64,000 nt of DNA from positions 744,001 through 808,000 of the forward strand of contig NZ_QODK01000001.1 in assembly GCF_003324485.1 (NCBI RefSeq). The letters are read 5' to 3'. The translations under genes were made by a program, and so were the position numbers. This DNA comes from Cohaesibacter intestini (lineage in GTDB: Bacteria > Pseudomonadota > Alphaproteobacteria > Rhizobiales > Cohaesibacteraceae). The notes under the pieces are model-generated. The model was not told the origin of the DNA. It was given only the letters and a program-made list of their open reading frames with translations, and did not search any database. Numbering within the stretch: the first letter of the stretch is position 1; the number at the start of each line of letters is the position of its first letter. Of this stretch, positions 54,762 to 62,644 are shown one piece after another.

Positions 54762-56570
54762 CTAACTCTCGGCTTTTTTGCGCGAGAAGGTGTCCTTGAT
54801 ATTCTTGAAGATCTCAACCTTGGCACCATGACGACGCATGATGGCTGCCTGCTGGAGGATCGACAGGGAGTTGTTCCATGCCCAGTAGATCACCAGACCA
54901 GCCGGGAAGGTGGCCAGCATGAAGGTGAAGATCACTGGCATCCAGTTGAAGATCATCTGCTGGGTTGGATCCGGCGGGGATGGGTTCAGCTTCATCTGGA
55001 CGAACATGGTGATACCCATGATCAGCGGCCAAATGCCCAGAACGAGGAAGCTTGGCGCATCCCACGGTATCAGACCAAACAAGGTGAAGATGTTGGTCGG
55101 ATCCGGCGCGGACAAATCCTTGATCCAGCCAAAGAAAGGCGCATGACGCATTTCGATGGTGATATAGAGGACCTTATAGAGGGAGAAGAAGACCGGAATC
55201 TGAATCAGGATCGGCAGACAACCGGCAAGCGGGTTGACCTTTTCTTCCTGATAGAGCTTCATCACAGCCTGCTGCTGGCCCTGCTTGTCGTCGCCAAACT
55301 GCTTCTTGATTTCTTCCATTTTCGGCTGCAACAGCTTCATCTTCGACATGGAAGCATAAGACTTGTTGGCGAGCGGGAAGAAGATCAACTTGACCAGAAC
55401 AGTGATCAGCAGGATCGCGATACCGAAGTTGCCAACCAGACCATAGAGTTTGTCGATCGCCCAGAACATCGGTTTGGTGATGAAGTAGAACCAGCCCCAG
55501 TCGATCATCAGATCGAAATTCAGCGCTTCGGTCTTTTCCTGCACCGCTTCAAGAGTGCTGACTTCCTTGGCACCGGCAAACAGAGCCGAGGTATAGGAAA
55601 GCTCACCCCCGGCCGGGACACTGACCTGATCACCCAGATAATCGGACTGGAAGGCCGGTTTGCCCGCGATCTCATTGTAGCGGAAGGCTGGCTGGAAAGC
55701 ATTCTTCTGGCTTGGGATCAGCGCGGTCGCCCAATATTTGTCGGTGATACCGACCCAGCCACCAACGGATTTCACCGGTTGAACCAAACGGTCTTCCGTG
55801 ATGTCCTTATAGTCGACTTCCTGCAGACCTTCTTCGCCGGCAACGCCGATCAGGCCTTCATGCAGAATATAAAGCCCCGCAGTTGCTGGCTGACCATGAC
55901 GGGACACAAGACCGTAAGGATAAAGGGCAACGGCAGCGTCGGTGTTATTCTTGACGGTCTGCTCGACCGAAAAGAGATAGTCATTGTCAACGCTAATGGT
56001 GCGCGTGAAGGTCAAGCCTGCGCCATTGTCCCAAGTGAGAACCAGTGGGGTCTCGGGGGTCAGTGTCGCGCCGTCTTCTGCGGTCCATTCGGTCTTGCTG
56101 TTTGGCAAGCTGGCTTTGCTGCCACCATCCACCCAACCGAACTCGGCATAATAAGGCTTCGTGCTACCCGATGGAGACAACAGCGTGATGGTCGCGCTGT
56201 TTTTATCAAGGGTCTCACGATATTTGCTCAGATGCAGATCGTCGATGCGTGCGCCGGTGAGATTGATGGAACCGGTCAGATTTTCGGTCTTGATATCAAC
56301 CCGCTTGGACGGCTGCATGTCCGTTTCGCTGACCTGCGGCACGGTGCCCGGAACGGCCACATTGCCTGCAGAGACGCTTGGCACCGTGCCCGGCTGGGCT
56401 TCGGTTGGTGCAGCTGTCTGGCTCTGTTCGGCAGTCTGCTTCTGCGCTGCCAATCGTTCTTGCCGTTCCTGTTCTGCCTGCATCTGTGGTCCGGCGACAA
56501 AATATTGCCAGCCGAACAAGACGACAAACGAAAGAGCAATGGCAAGGAAGAAATTGCGATTATTTTCCAT
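54762..56570 (-). CDS. yidC: Membrane protein insertase YidC
   Basis: YidC inserts and folds inner-membrane proteins, alone or with SecYEG. The 602-residue Gram-negative form has an N-terminal anchor (FLAIALSFVVLFGWQYFV), a large periplasmic beta-sandwich (about 60-350) with a Gln/Ala/Pro-rich lead, and the conserved C-terminal core: helix GLVGNFGIAILLITVLVK with the downstream KMKLLQPKMEEIKKQFG coiled region, IPVFFSLYKVLY and LVIYWAWNNSLSILQQ. It lies downstream of rnpA and rpmH, the classical order. Confidence 0.97.
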   Translation of the reverse strand: MENNRNFFLAIALSFVVLFGWQYFVAGPQMQAEQERQERLAAQKQTAEQSQTAAPTEAQPGTVPSVSAGNVAVPGTVPQVSETDMQPSKRVDIKTENLTGSINLTGARIDDLHLSKYRETLDKNSATITLLSPSGSTKPYYAEFGWVDGGSKASLPNSKTEWTAEDGATLTPETPLVLTWDNGAGLTFTRTISVDNDYLFSVEQTVKNNTDAAVALYPYGLVSRHGQPATAGLYILHEGLIGVAGEEGLQEVDYKDITEDRLVQPVKSVGGWVGITDKYWATALIPSQKNAFQPAFRYNEIAGKPAFQSDYLGDQVSVPAGGELSYTSALFAGAKEVSTLEAVQEKTEALNFDLMIDWGWFYFITKPMFWAIDKLYGLVGNFGIAILLITVLVKLIFFPLANKSYASMSKMKLLQPKMEEIKKQFGDDKQGQQQAVMKLYQEEKVNPLAGCLPILIQIPVFFSLYKVLYITIEMRHAPFFGWIKDLSAPDPTNIFTLFGLIPWDAPSFLVLGIWPLIMGITMFVQMKLNPSPPDPTQQMIFNWMPVIFTFMLATFPAGLVIYWAWNNSLSILQQAAIMRRHGAKVEIFKNIKDTFSRKKAES

Positions 56571-56915
56571 CGACTTTCTTCATCCCGTTTTCTCAAACTC
56601 CCGGTCGAACCCAATGTCGCCGTGAGCCTCTCGATCTCTCAGATGATCAATCCCGCCGCCATGTCCTAAGTCAATTTCCTAGGTTAATTGACCCAGTCAG
56701 TGACCCGGCCAATCGGTCGGCGGTCTGATCTCTTGCGAACCGGAGCGCCTTCAAGGTGCTCGCCGCTTCGCTCTCATGGTGATGCACTTGGCTTCTGACC
56801 TTTGCCAGTTCAAGTGCGCGGATGGTTCCATGCTGCCAAAAACAACCGTTTGAGGCGTCGCTCACAAAAGCCATCCGTCGAATTGGCCCTGTTTTGCGGC
56901 AATGGATGCACAAAA
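56571..56915. other. yidC-rnpA gap with a palindrome
   Basis: In many bacteria yidD lies here; I see no yidD-like frame in these 345 bases. An inverted repeat GTCAATT (56670-56676) and AATTGAC (56686-56692) surrounds CCTAGG and could be an operator or part of a promoter for yidC. Confidence 0.4.
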
Positions 56916-57371
56916 TCAATGGCTCTTTTGTGCGGATTGCTCTTTGGGACCTGCCCCGGGGTCCGGTCTTGTCGGTTTGTTGGACTTTTGTCCCCGATCT
57001 GACCCGCCTTTCGGGCGCCGCTTTCGTTGTGGCTCGGTCTTGCCGCGCGCCAGATCGCGTGTGCATCCCTTGAAGTCGGCGATCATCCCCTCAAAGGGAA
57101 GATGCAGGCCACCCAGCTTGCCGATCAGAACATAGTCCCACCCATTGCTCAGATGATCAGGGCCATGCAACCGGGCCAATTCCCGCAATCGGCGCTTCAC
57201 CCGGTTGCGCACAACCGCATTGCCAACTTTCTTGGTGACGGTGAAGCCGACTCGCGCCGGTTTGTCATCTTCAGGCAATCGGCGAACCGCTTGAAGCACA
57301 AAACCGCGACGCGAGAGACGAACTCCCTTGGCCGCGGTTAAAAATTCACTGCGCTTTTTCAATCGAAGCAT
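56916..57371 (-). CDS. rnpA: Ribonuclease P protein component
   Basis: RnpA is the protein subunit of RNase P, which trims tRNA 5' ends. The 151-residue product starts MLRLKKRSEF and has the family signature GFTVTKKVGNAVVRNRVKRR with the RNR motif, then LRELARL. A Lys/Arg/Pro/Gly-rich tail of roughly 30 residues extends past the usual fold. ATG 57371 has AGGTGG upstream. It lies downstream of rpmH. Confidence 0.95.
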   Translation of the reverse strand: MLRLKKRSEFLTAAKGVRLSRRGFVLQAVRRLPEDDKPARVGFTVTKKVGNAVVRNRVKRRLRELARLHGPDHLSNGWDYVLIGKLGGLHLPFEGMIADFKGCTRDLARGKTEPQRKRRPKGGSDRGQKSNKPTRPDPGAGPKEQSAQKSH

Positions 57372-57496
57372 GTCTGCCACCTGGAAGCGCTGTGTGCCGG
57401 GGTTTGACTTCCGATTTTCATTTTCCAGAGCCCAGACACACAAAACCGCCAGATCGAAGCCGGTAAGCTCAATGCTGGCGGTTGTTGCTGTTTGCC

Positions 57497-57631
57497 TTAG
57501 GCAGAAAGACGCTTGCGTCCCTTTGCACGGCGGCGAGCCAGAACCTGGCGGCCATTTTTCGTTGCCATGCGTGCCCGGAAGCCGTGACGGCGCTTACGCA
57601 CCAGACGGCTCGGCTGAAAAGTCCGTTTCAT
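57497..57631 (-). CDS. rpmH: 50S ribosomal protein L34
   Basis: The 44-residue product is L34 in full: it begins [18 protein letters not shown] and ends GRKRLSA, with the [19 protein letters not shown] core. It is too short for the usual open-frame size limit but unmistakable. rnpA starts 125 bases downstream, the typical pair. Confidence 0.97.
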   Translation of the reverse strand: MKRTFQPSRLVRKRRHGFRARMATKNGRQVLARRRAKGRKRLSA

Positions 57632-57746
57632 GGGCTCATACCGCTTTCGCGGCCCCTATTCTTGATTTTTTCAAATCCCATCAGGGCGGGTAAAAAAGAG
57701 CGCCTCGAACGAGACGCTTTCCGCGAACCTGATACACTTGCGTCGG

Positions 57747-57775
57747 CTTATACGGAGATGCGCGTCGCGAGTCAA
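57747..57775 (-). promoter_or_regulatory. Candidate promoter of rpmH-rnpA
   Basis: On the minus strand TTGACT (57775-57770) and TATAAG (57752-57747) are separated by exactly 17 bases, a good vegetative promoter about 115 bases before the rpmH start. Confidence 0.65.
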
Positions 57776-58037
57776 TCATGATTGGCGAGAAAAAGCCAAC
57801 TTTTGCGTTTCTTTACCCGTAACTCGCATCCAAGCGAAGCTTCATGCGTCCGTGGCAGCCCTTTGAGTTCATAACAGGGCCGTGAGGCGGGCTTGAAGGC
57901 AGATCAAATGACGGTGAGAGCCGTCACAAGTCCTGAATTTCCTTCTATATAAGATTGGAAAGGCGGATCGCAGACGGGCCTGATCCAGCCACACGACACT
58001 ATCGACACCTGTTTCACAGATTAACCCGAAGAGAATC
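57776..58037. other. Divergent gap between rpmH and the DUF547 gene
   Basis: With the rpmH promoter to its left this makes a gene-free stretch of about 400 bases. A small hairpin GACGG/CCGTC occurs at 57909-57924 and a TATAAG near 57945 could be a -10 for the DUF547 gene, without a matching -35. Confidence 0.35.
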
Positions 58038-58910
58038 ATGTCCCAACACACAAACACAAGCCAGCCCCAAACAACAGCCAAACAGCTGCAGCCACAGGCC
58101 GTGACACTGAAACTGGCTTTCAGTCTGTTGGCTGCTGCGGGCATGATTGTCGCCCTCTCCCATGGTCCCGCCCATGCGTCAGCGCTGTCCAGGCATTTTC
58201 AGCCACAGGGCAATGGAAGCGTGGATCATTCGGGCTTCAGCACCTTGTTGGCACGCTATGTGGTCAAGACCGGGGATGGTTCAACACGGGTGAATTACCG
58301 TGGCTTGCAAGCGGCTCGGCCGCAATTGCAGGCCTATCTGGCGCAAATGCAGAAGGTTTCCGTACCAACCCTGTCAAACAACGCGGCCAAGGCTTACTGG
58401 ATCAACCTCTATAATGCCAAGACACTGGATGTGATCCTCGAGCATTATCCTGTCCAGTCGATCCGCGACATCAAACTTGGCGGCCTGTTTGCGTCCGGCC
58501 CGTGGAAAAAGGAGCTGGTAACGGTCGGCGGCAAGGCCTTGTCGCTGGATGATATCGAGCATGAAATTGCCCGCGCGACATGGAAAGATCCACGGCTCCA
58601 TTACGGGTTCAATTGTGCCTCCATCGGCTGCCCGGATTTGCGTCAGGAGGCCTATCGCGGCAAGGCCATCGACAAACAGCTGGATCAGGCGGCCCGCGCC
58701 TTTGTCAATCATCCGCGCGGCATCAAGGCTGGCGGGAACGGAGTGACCGTCTCCAGCCTTTACAAATGGTACAAGTCGGACTTTGGCTCTGCCAATCAAA
58801 TGCGGGCCCACTGGCTCAAATATGCCAATCCATCCCTGCAAACACGACTTCAGAAGAATAGTAAAATCAATGACTATCAGTATGACTGGTCGTTGAATGA
58901 GGCACGATAA
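58038..58910 (+). CDS. Exported DUF547 protein
   Basis: The 290-residue protein has a signal peptide after a polar leader (core LAFSLLAAAGMIVALSHG, cleavage near AHASA) and a DUF547 domain, recognised by KAYWINLYNAKTLDVILEHYP, SLDDIEHEIAR and the Cys-containing HYGFNCASIGCPDL with EAYRGKAID. DUF547 proteins are widespread and of unknown activity; the conserved His, Asn and Cys residues hint at an enzyme. The VTT membrane gene starts two bases after its stop, so the two are almost certainly cotranscribed. Confidence 0.88.
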   Translation: MSQHTNTSQPQTTAKQLQPQAVTLKLAFSLLAAAGMIVALSHGPAHASALSRHFQPQGNGSVDHSGFSTLLARYVVKTGDGSTRVNYRGLQAARPQLQAYLAQMQKVSVPTLSNNAAKAYWINLYNAKTLDVILEHYPVQSIRDIKLGGLFASGPWKKELVTVGGKALSLDDIEHEIARATWKDPRLHYGFNCASIGCPDLRQEAYRGKAIDKQLDQAARAFVNHPRGIKAGGNGVTVSSLYKWYKSDFGSANQMRAHWLKYANPSLQTRLQKNSKINDYQYDWSLNEAR

Positions 58911-58912
58911 CC

Positions 58913-59722
58913 ATGGCAGAACAGATGACACACAGCGCACAGAATAACAGCAGTGGCTCCGGCCTTGCTGGCAAGCTGAAAAAATGGGGTCCGCTGATTG
59001 CCATTGGCGGGTTGATGGCCTTTGGCTTCTCCCAGGGCTGGCATCACTATCTCAGCCTTGATTCGCTGGTCCGACATCGCGAATGGCTGGCAAGTCAGGT
59101 CAGCGCGCATTATGGACTGATGCTGGGCGGCTATATGCTGGCCTATATTCTCGCCGTGGCCTTGTCCTTTCCCGGCGCCTCCTTCCTGACCATTGCCGGG
59201 GGCTTGCTGTTTGGCTGGGCCGTTGGCGGGGCAGCGACGGTGTTGGCGGCGACGTTGGGCGCATCGGTGATCTTTCTGGCCACACGTTCGGCCTTCGGCG
59301 CATCGCTGCGGGCACGGGCTGGCGGCTTTGTTGACCGGTTCAGCGAAGGATTTCGAGACAATGCCTTCAGTTACCTGTTGTTCCTGCGTCTCGTACCGGT
59401 TTTTCCCTTCTGGTTGATCAATGTGGTGCCGGCGCTTTTCAATGTGCGGCTCGGCGTCTATTTCCTTGCCACGCTTGTCGGCATCTTGCCGGGCACCTTT
59501 GCCTATGCCTTCATTGGGGCGGGGCTCGACAGCATCATCGCGGCTCAAAAGGCGGCCAATCCAGCCTGTGCCACCGACCCCAATTGCAGTGTGACGCTGG
59601 ACACCTCAGCCCTCATCACGCCGGAGTTGATTGCCGCCTTTGTGGCGCTGGGTGTCGTATCGCTGATCCCACCCGCCCTCAAGGCGGTCAAAAAATGGCG
59701 CGGTAGCAAAGAAAGCTCTTGA
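58913..59722 (+). CDS. TVP38/TMEM64-family (VTT) membrane protein
   Basis: The 269-residue protein has five or six membrane segments and the VTT/SNARE-associated domain core: FPGASFLTIAGGLLFGWAVGG followed by FRDNAFSYLLFLRLVPVFPFWLINVVPALF and the Gly-rich PGTFAYAFIGAG. DedA-like relatives act in lipid or polyprenyl-phosphate transport; function here is unknown. It is coupled to the DUF547 gene upstream and precedes the oxidoreductase gene by 70 bases, an association also seen in other proteobacteria. Confidence 0.9.
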   Translation: MAEQMTHSAQNNSSGSGLAGKLKKWGPLIAIGGLMAFGFSQGWHHYLSLDSLVRHREWLASQVSAHYGLMLGGYMLAYILAVALSFPGASFLTIAGGLLFGWAVGGAATVLAATLGASVIFLATRSAFGASLRARAGGFVDRFSEGFRDNAFSYLLFLRLVPVFPFWLINVVPALFNVRLGVYFLATLVGILPGTFAYAFIGAGLDSIIAAQKAANPACATDPNCSVTLDTSALITPELIAAFVALGVVSLIPPALKAVKKWRGSKESS

Positions 59723-59792
59723 AAGACCGGGCGTTGAACACGCAAAACTAATAAGCATGGCGAGCGAGTGATTGCGCCCGAAAGGAAGACTC

Positions 59793-61253
59793 ATGACTGA
59801 ACAGATCAAAGCCGACATTTGCGTCATCGGAGCAGGCTCGGGCGGATTGACCGTGGCGGCCGCAGCCGCTGCTTTCGGGGAAAAGGTCGTCTTGTTGGAA
59901 AAGGGCAAGATGGGGGGCGATTGCCTGAATTATGGCTGCGTGCCGTCCAAAGCCATGATCGCCGCAGGCAAGCAGGCCCATGGGATGCGCAATGCCCATC
60001 CGTTCGGTATCAGTTCGGTCGAACCGCGCGTCGACTATCAGGCGGTGCATGATCACATCCATTCCGTCATCGCGGCGATTGAGCCCAATGATTCGGTCGA
60101 GCGGTTCGAAGGGCTGGGTGTGCAAGTCATCCAGCAGGCCGGGCAGTTCAAGGATGCCAAAACGGTTGTCACCGCCGATGGTGAAACCGAGATCACTGCG
60201 CGCGCCTTTGTCATCGCCACGGGGTCGTCGGCCGCAAAACTGCCGATCCCCGGTCTGGACGCGGTCAACTATCTGACCAATGAGACGATTTTTACCCTCA
60301 CCGAAAGACCGGAAAAGCTTGTCATCATTGGCGGCGGGCCGATCGGTATGGAGCTGGCACAGGCTCAGCGTCGACTCGGCGCCGAGGTGACCGTGCTCGA
60401 AGCGTTCAATGTGCTGGCCAAGGACGACCCGGAGCTGACCGCAGTGGTGATCGACCAGATCCGCAAGGATGGGGTGGAACTGCGCGAGGGCGTCAAGATT
60501 GCCCGCATCGAGCCAGCAGCGGACCCCGAAACCCATCCTCATGGGGCGCGCATCATTCTCACCACAGGAGAGGACGAAGCGGGCGAGGAAGAGGTGGTGG
60601 AAGCCACCCATTTGCTGGTTGCTGCCGGGCGCAGCCCCAATGTCGAAGGGTTGGCGCTGGAGAATGCCGAGATCGCCTATGATGCAAAAGGCATCAAGGT
60701 CAAACCGACGCTGAAAACAACCAACCGACGGGTCTATGCCATTGGCGATGTGACCGGTGGGCTGCAATTCACCCATGTTGCGGGCTATCATGCGGGTCTT
60801 GTCATTCGCTCGGTCCTGTTCAAGATGGGGGCCAAGGAAGATCGCTCGATCATTCCGTGGGTCACCTATACCGACCCGGAAATGGGGCATGTGGGGCTGA
60901 ATGAAGATCAGGCCCGCGAAAAGCATCGTGGCTTTCAGGTGCTGCGCTGGCCCTATGGCGAGAATGACCGGGCGCAGGCAGAGCGCAAGACAAGCGGCCT
61001 GATCAAGGTGATTGTCGACAAGAAGGGCGTTGTGCTCGGGGCGTCCGTGGTGGGTGCCAATGCGGGCGAGATCATCAATATGTGGTCGCTGATCGTCAGC
61101 CAGAAAATGAATATCAAGGCCATCACCGGCTACATATCCCCCTACCCGACTTTCTCGGAGATTGGACGACGGGCGGCAATCACCTATTATGGCGATCTGC
61201 CGAAGAAATCCTCGATTCGGCGTGTCATTTCCTTCTTCAAATCCTTTGGATAG
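59793..61253 (+). CDS. Pyridine nucleotide-disulfide oxidoreductase (mercuric reductase-like)
   Basis: The 486-residue FAD enzyme has the FAD motif VIGAGSGGLTVA, the redox-active disulfide GGDCLNYGCVPSKA, the NAD(P)H motif IGGGPIGMELAQA and AIGDVTG. It lacks the N-terminal HMA domain and C-terminal Cys pair of MerA, and the usual HxHPT near the C-terminus reads YPTFSE, so it is neither a standard mercuric reductase nor a lipoamide dehydrogenase. ATG 59793 has AAAGGAAG upstream. Cofunction with the VTT and DUF547 neighbours is suggested by order only. Confidence 0.88.
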   Translation: MTEQIKADICVIGAGSGGLTVAAAAAAFGEKVVLLEKGKMGGDCLNYGCVPSKAMIAAGKQAHGMRNAHPFGISSVEPRVDYQAVHDHIHSVIAAIEPNDSVERFEGLGVQVIQQAGQFKDAKTVVTADGETEITARAFVIATGSSAAKLPIPGLDAVNYLTNETIFTLTERPEKLVIIGGGPIGMELAQAQRRLGAEVTVLEAFNVLAKDDPELTAVVIDQIRKDGVELREGVKIARIEPAADPETHPHGARIILTTGEDEAGEEEVVEATHLLVAAGRSPNVEGLALENAEIAYDAKGIKVKPTLKTTNRRVYAIGDVTGGLQFTHVAGYHAGLVIRSVLFKMGAKEDRSIIPWVTYTDPEMGHVGLNEDQAREKHRGFQVLRWPYGENDRAQAERKTSGLIKVIVDKKGVVLGASVVGANAGEIINMWSLIVSQKMNIKAITGYISPYPTFSEIGRRAAITYYGDLPKKSSIRRVISFFKSFG

Positions 61254-61340
61254 AAGGCGCCATCGACCAGCATTGCCGAACCCAAGATAGTGGTCATGGA
61301 GTCTTTTATCGCTGCCTATTGCACCGGATAAACTGACCCC

Positions 61341-62150
61341 ATGGCTGAACTTTTCTCCTTCGACAATCTCTTTACCCTCCTGATGCTGACCCTGCTGCAA
61401 GCGGTGCTCGGCTTTGACAACCTGCTCTATATTTCCATCGAATCAAAACGGGTCGCGCCAGAGAAACAGGCGATGGTCCGAAAGGTCGGCATCGGGTTGG
61501 CCATCGGACTGCGGCTGTTGCTGCTATTTGCCATCATGTCGGCCATTTCCTACTTCCAGACACCGTTTGTCGCCTTCCATTGGGACGGTATTCTGGAGGG
61601 GGACGTCAATGTCCATGCATTGATCGTGCTGATCGGGGGCGTCTTTATCATCTATACCGCCTTCAAGGAAATCATGCATATGCTGAGCCTTGATGATCTG
61701 GAAAGCCATGGTTCGGAAGCCAAGCGATCCGCAGCCACGGCGATTGCCTGGATCGTGGTGATGAACCTGGTTTTCTCCTTCGATTCCATTCTGTCGGCCA
61801 TGGCGCTGACCAATGTTTTTCTGGTGATGGCGGCTGCCATCGTCGTCTCCGGGCTGGGCATGATCTATCTGGCGGATACGGTGTCGGACTTTCTGCAAAA
61901 GAACCGCATGTATGAGGTGCTTGGCCTGTTTGTTCTGTTCATTGTCGGCATCATGCTGTTGTCCGAAGGCGGGCATCTGGCGCATCTCTCCTTCTTTGGC
62001 TATCACATCGAGCCGATGGCCAAGAGCACCTTCTACTTCGTTCTGGCGGTGTTGGTGGTTGTCGATATCGTCCAAGGGCGTTATCAAAGGAAGCTGATTG
62101 CCAAGCGCGAGCTGGAACTGAAACGCGGCCAGATGAAGCATCCCGCCTGA
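61341..62150 (+). CDS. TerC-family integral membrane protein
   Basis: The 269-residue protein has seven or more membrane segments and the two acidic TerC motifs, VLGFDNLLYI and LVFSFDSILSA, which in relatives such as Alx and MntX-type proteins bind or move metal ions. TerC members are linked to tellurite resistance or manganese export; the substrate here cannot be decided. No yybP-ykoY-like leader was seen in the 87 bases upstream. It stands between the oxidoreductase and arfB. Confidence 0.9.
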   Translation: MAELFSFDNLFTLLMLTLLQAVLGFDNLLYISIESKRVAPEKQAMVRKVGIGLAIGLRLLLLFAIMSAISYFQTPFVAFHWDGILEGDVNVHALIVLIGGVFIIYTAFKEIMHMLSLDDLESHGSEAKRSAATAIAWIVVMNLVFSFDSILSAMALTNVFLVMAAAIVVSGLGMIYLADTVSDFLQKNRMYEVLGLFVLFIVGIMLLSEGGHLAHLSFFGYHIEPMAKSTFYFVLAVLVVVDIVQGRYQRKLIAKRELELKRGQMKHPA

Positions 62151-62204
62151 AGGCCGTATCCCGAGAGCCATCGGGAAAAGCCGCCCGAAGAAAGCAGAAA
62201 GACC

Positions 62205-62633
62205 ATGTCTGATCGCATCATCATCAAGGAAGGCTTGAGCCTTGATCCGGACGAGTTGGAGGAACGCTTCATCCGCGCCTCCGGTCCCGGCGGTCAGAAT
62301 GTCAACAAGGTCTCGACGGCGGTGGAGTTGCGGTTCGACGTGCGCAATTCCCCCTCCCTGCCCGGTTATGTCAAAGCCAATCTGCGCCAGCAGGCTTCGC
62401 ACTTGATGACACAGGACGGGGTTCTGGTGATGCAAGTGCAAAGCCATCGCACGCAGGCGCGCAACCGCGAAGAGGCGCTCGAGCGATTGGTGGCCCTGAT
62501 CGACAAGGCAACCTACCGCCCAAAACGGCGCATTGCCACCAAGCCGACCCGGGCCAGCAAAAAGCGCCGGGTGGATAGCAAAACCAAGCGCGGTGCCCTG
62601 AAGAAAATGCGCTCGTCAAAAAGCTTCGACTGA
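62205..62633 (+). CDS. arfB: Alternative ribosome-rescue factor ArfB (YaeJ)
   Basis: ArfB releases stalled ribosomes by hydrolysing peptidyl-tRNA in the absence of a stop codon. The 142-residue product has the catalytic GGQ in ASGPGGQNVNK and a long basic C-terminal tail (KRRIATKPTRASKKRRVDSK) that enters the empty mRNA channel. It lacks the codon-recognition domain of class I release factors. It converges on comM with an 11-base gap. Confidence 0.94.
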   Translation: MSDRIIIKEGLSLDPDELEERFIRASGPGGQNVNKVSTAVELRFDVRNSPSLPGYVKANLRQQASHLMTQDGVLVMQVQSHRTQARNREEALERLVALIDKATYRPKRRIATKPTRASKKRRVDSKTKRGALKKMRSSKSFD

Positions 62634-62644
62634 CCCTGCAGCCT

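Noticed and set aside
54741-56669. 642-codon plus-strand frame opposite yidC
   Set aside because: Shadow of yidC; also crosses the yidC terminator.
61254-61340. Metal riboswitch (yybP-ykoY type) before the TerC gene
   Set aside because: The gap is only 87 bases and lacks the expected paired elements.
59748-61400. 550-codon minus-strand frame opposite the oxidoreductase gene
   Set aside because: Shadow of a gene with clear FAD and disulfide motifs.
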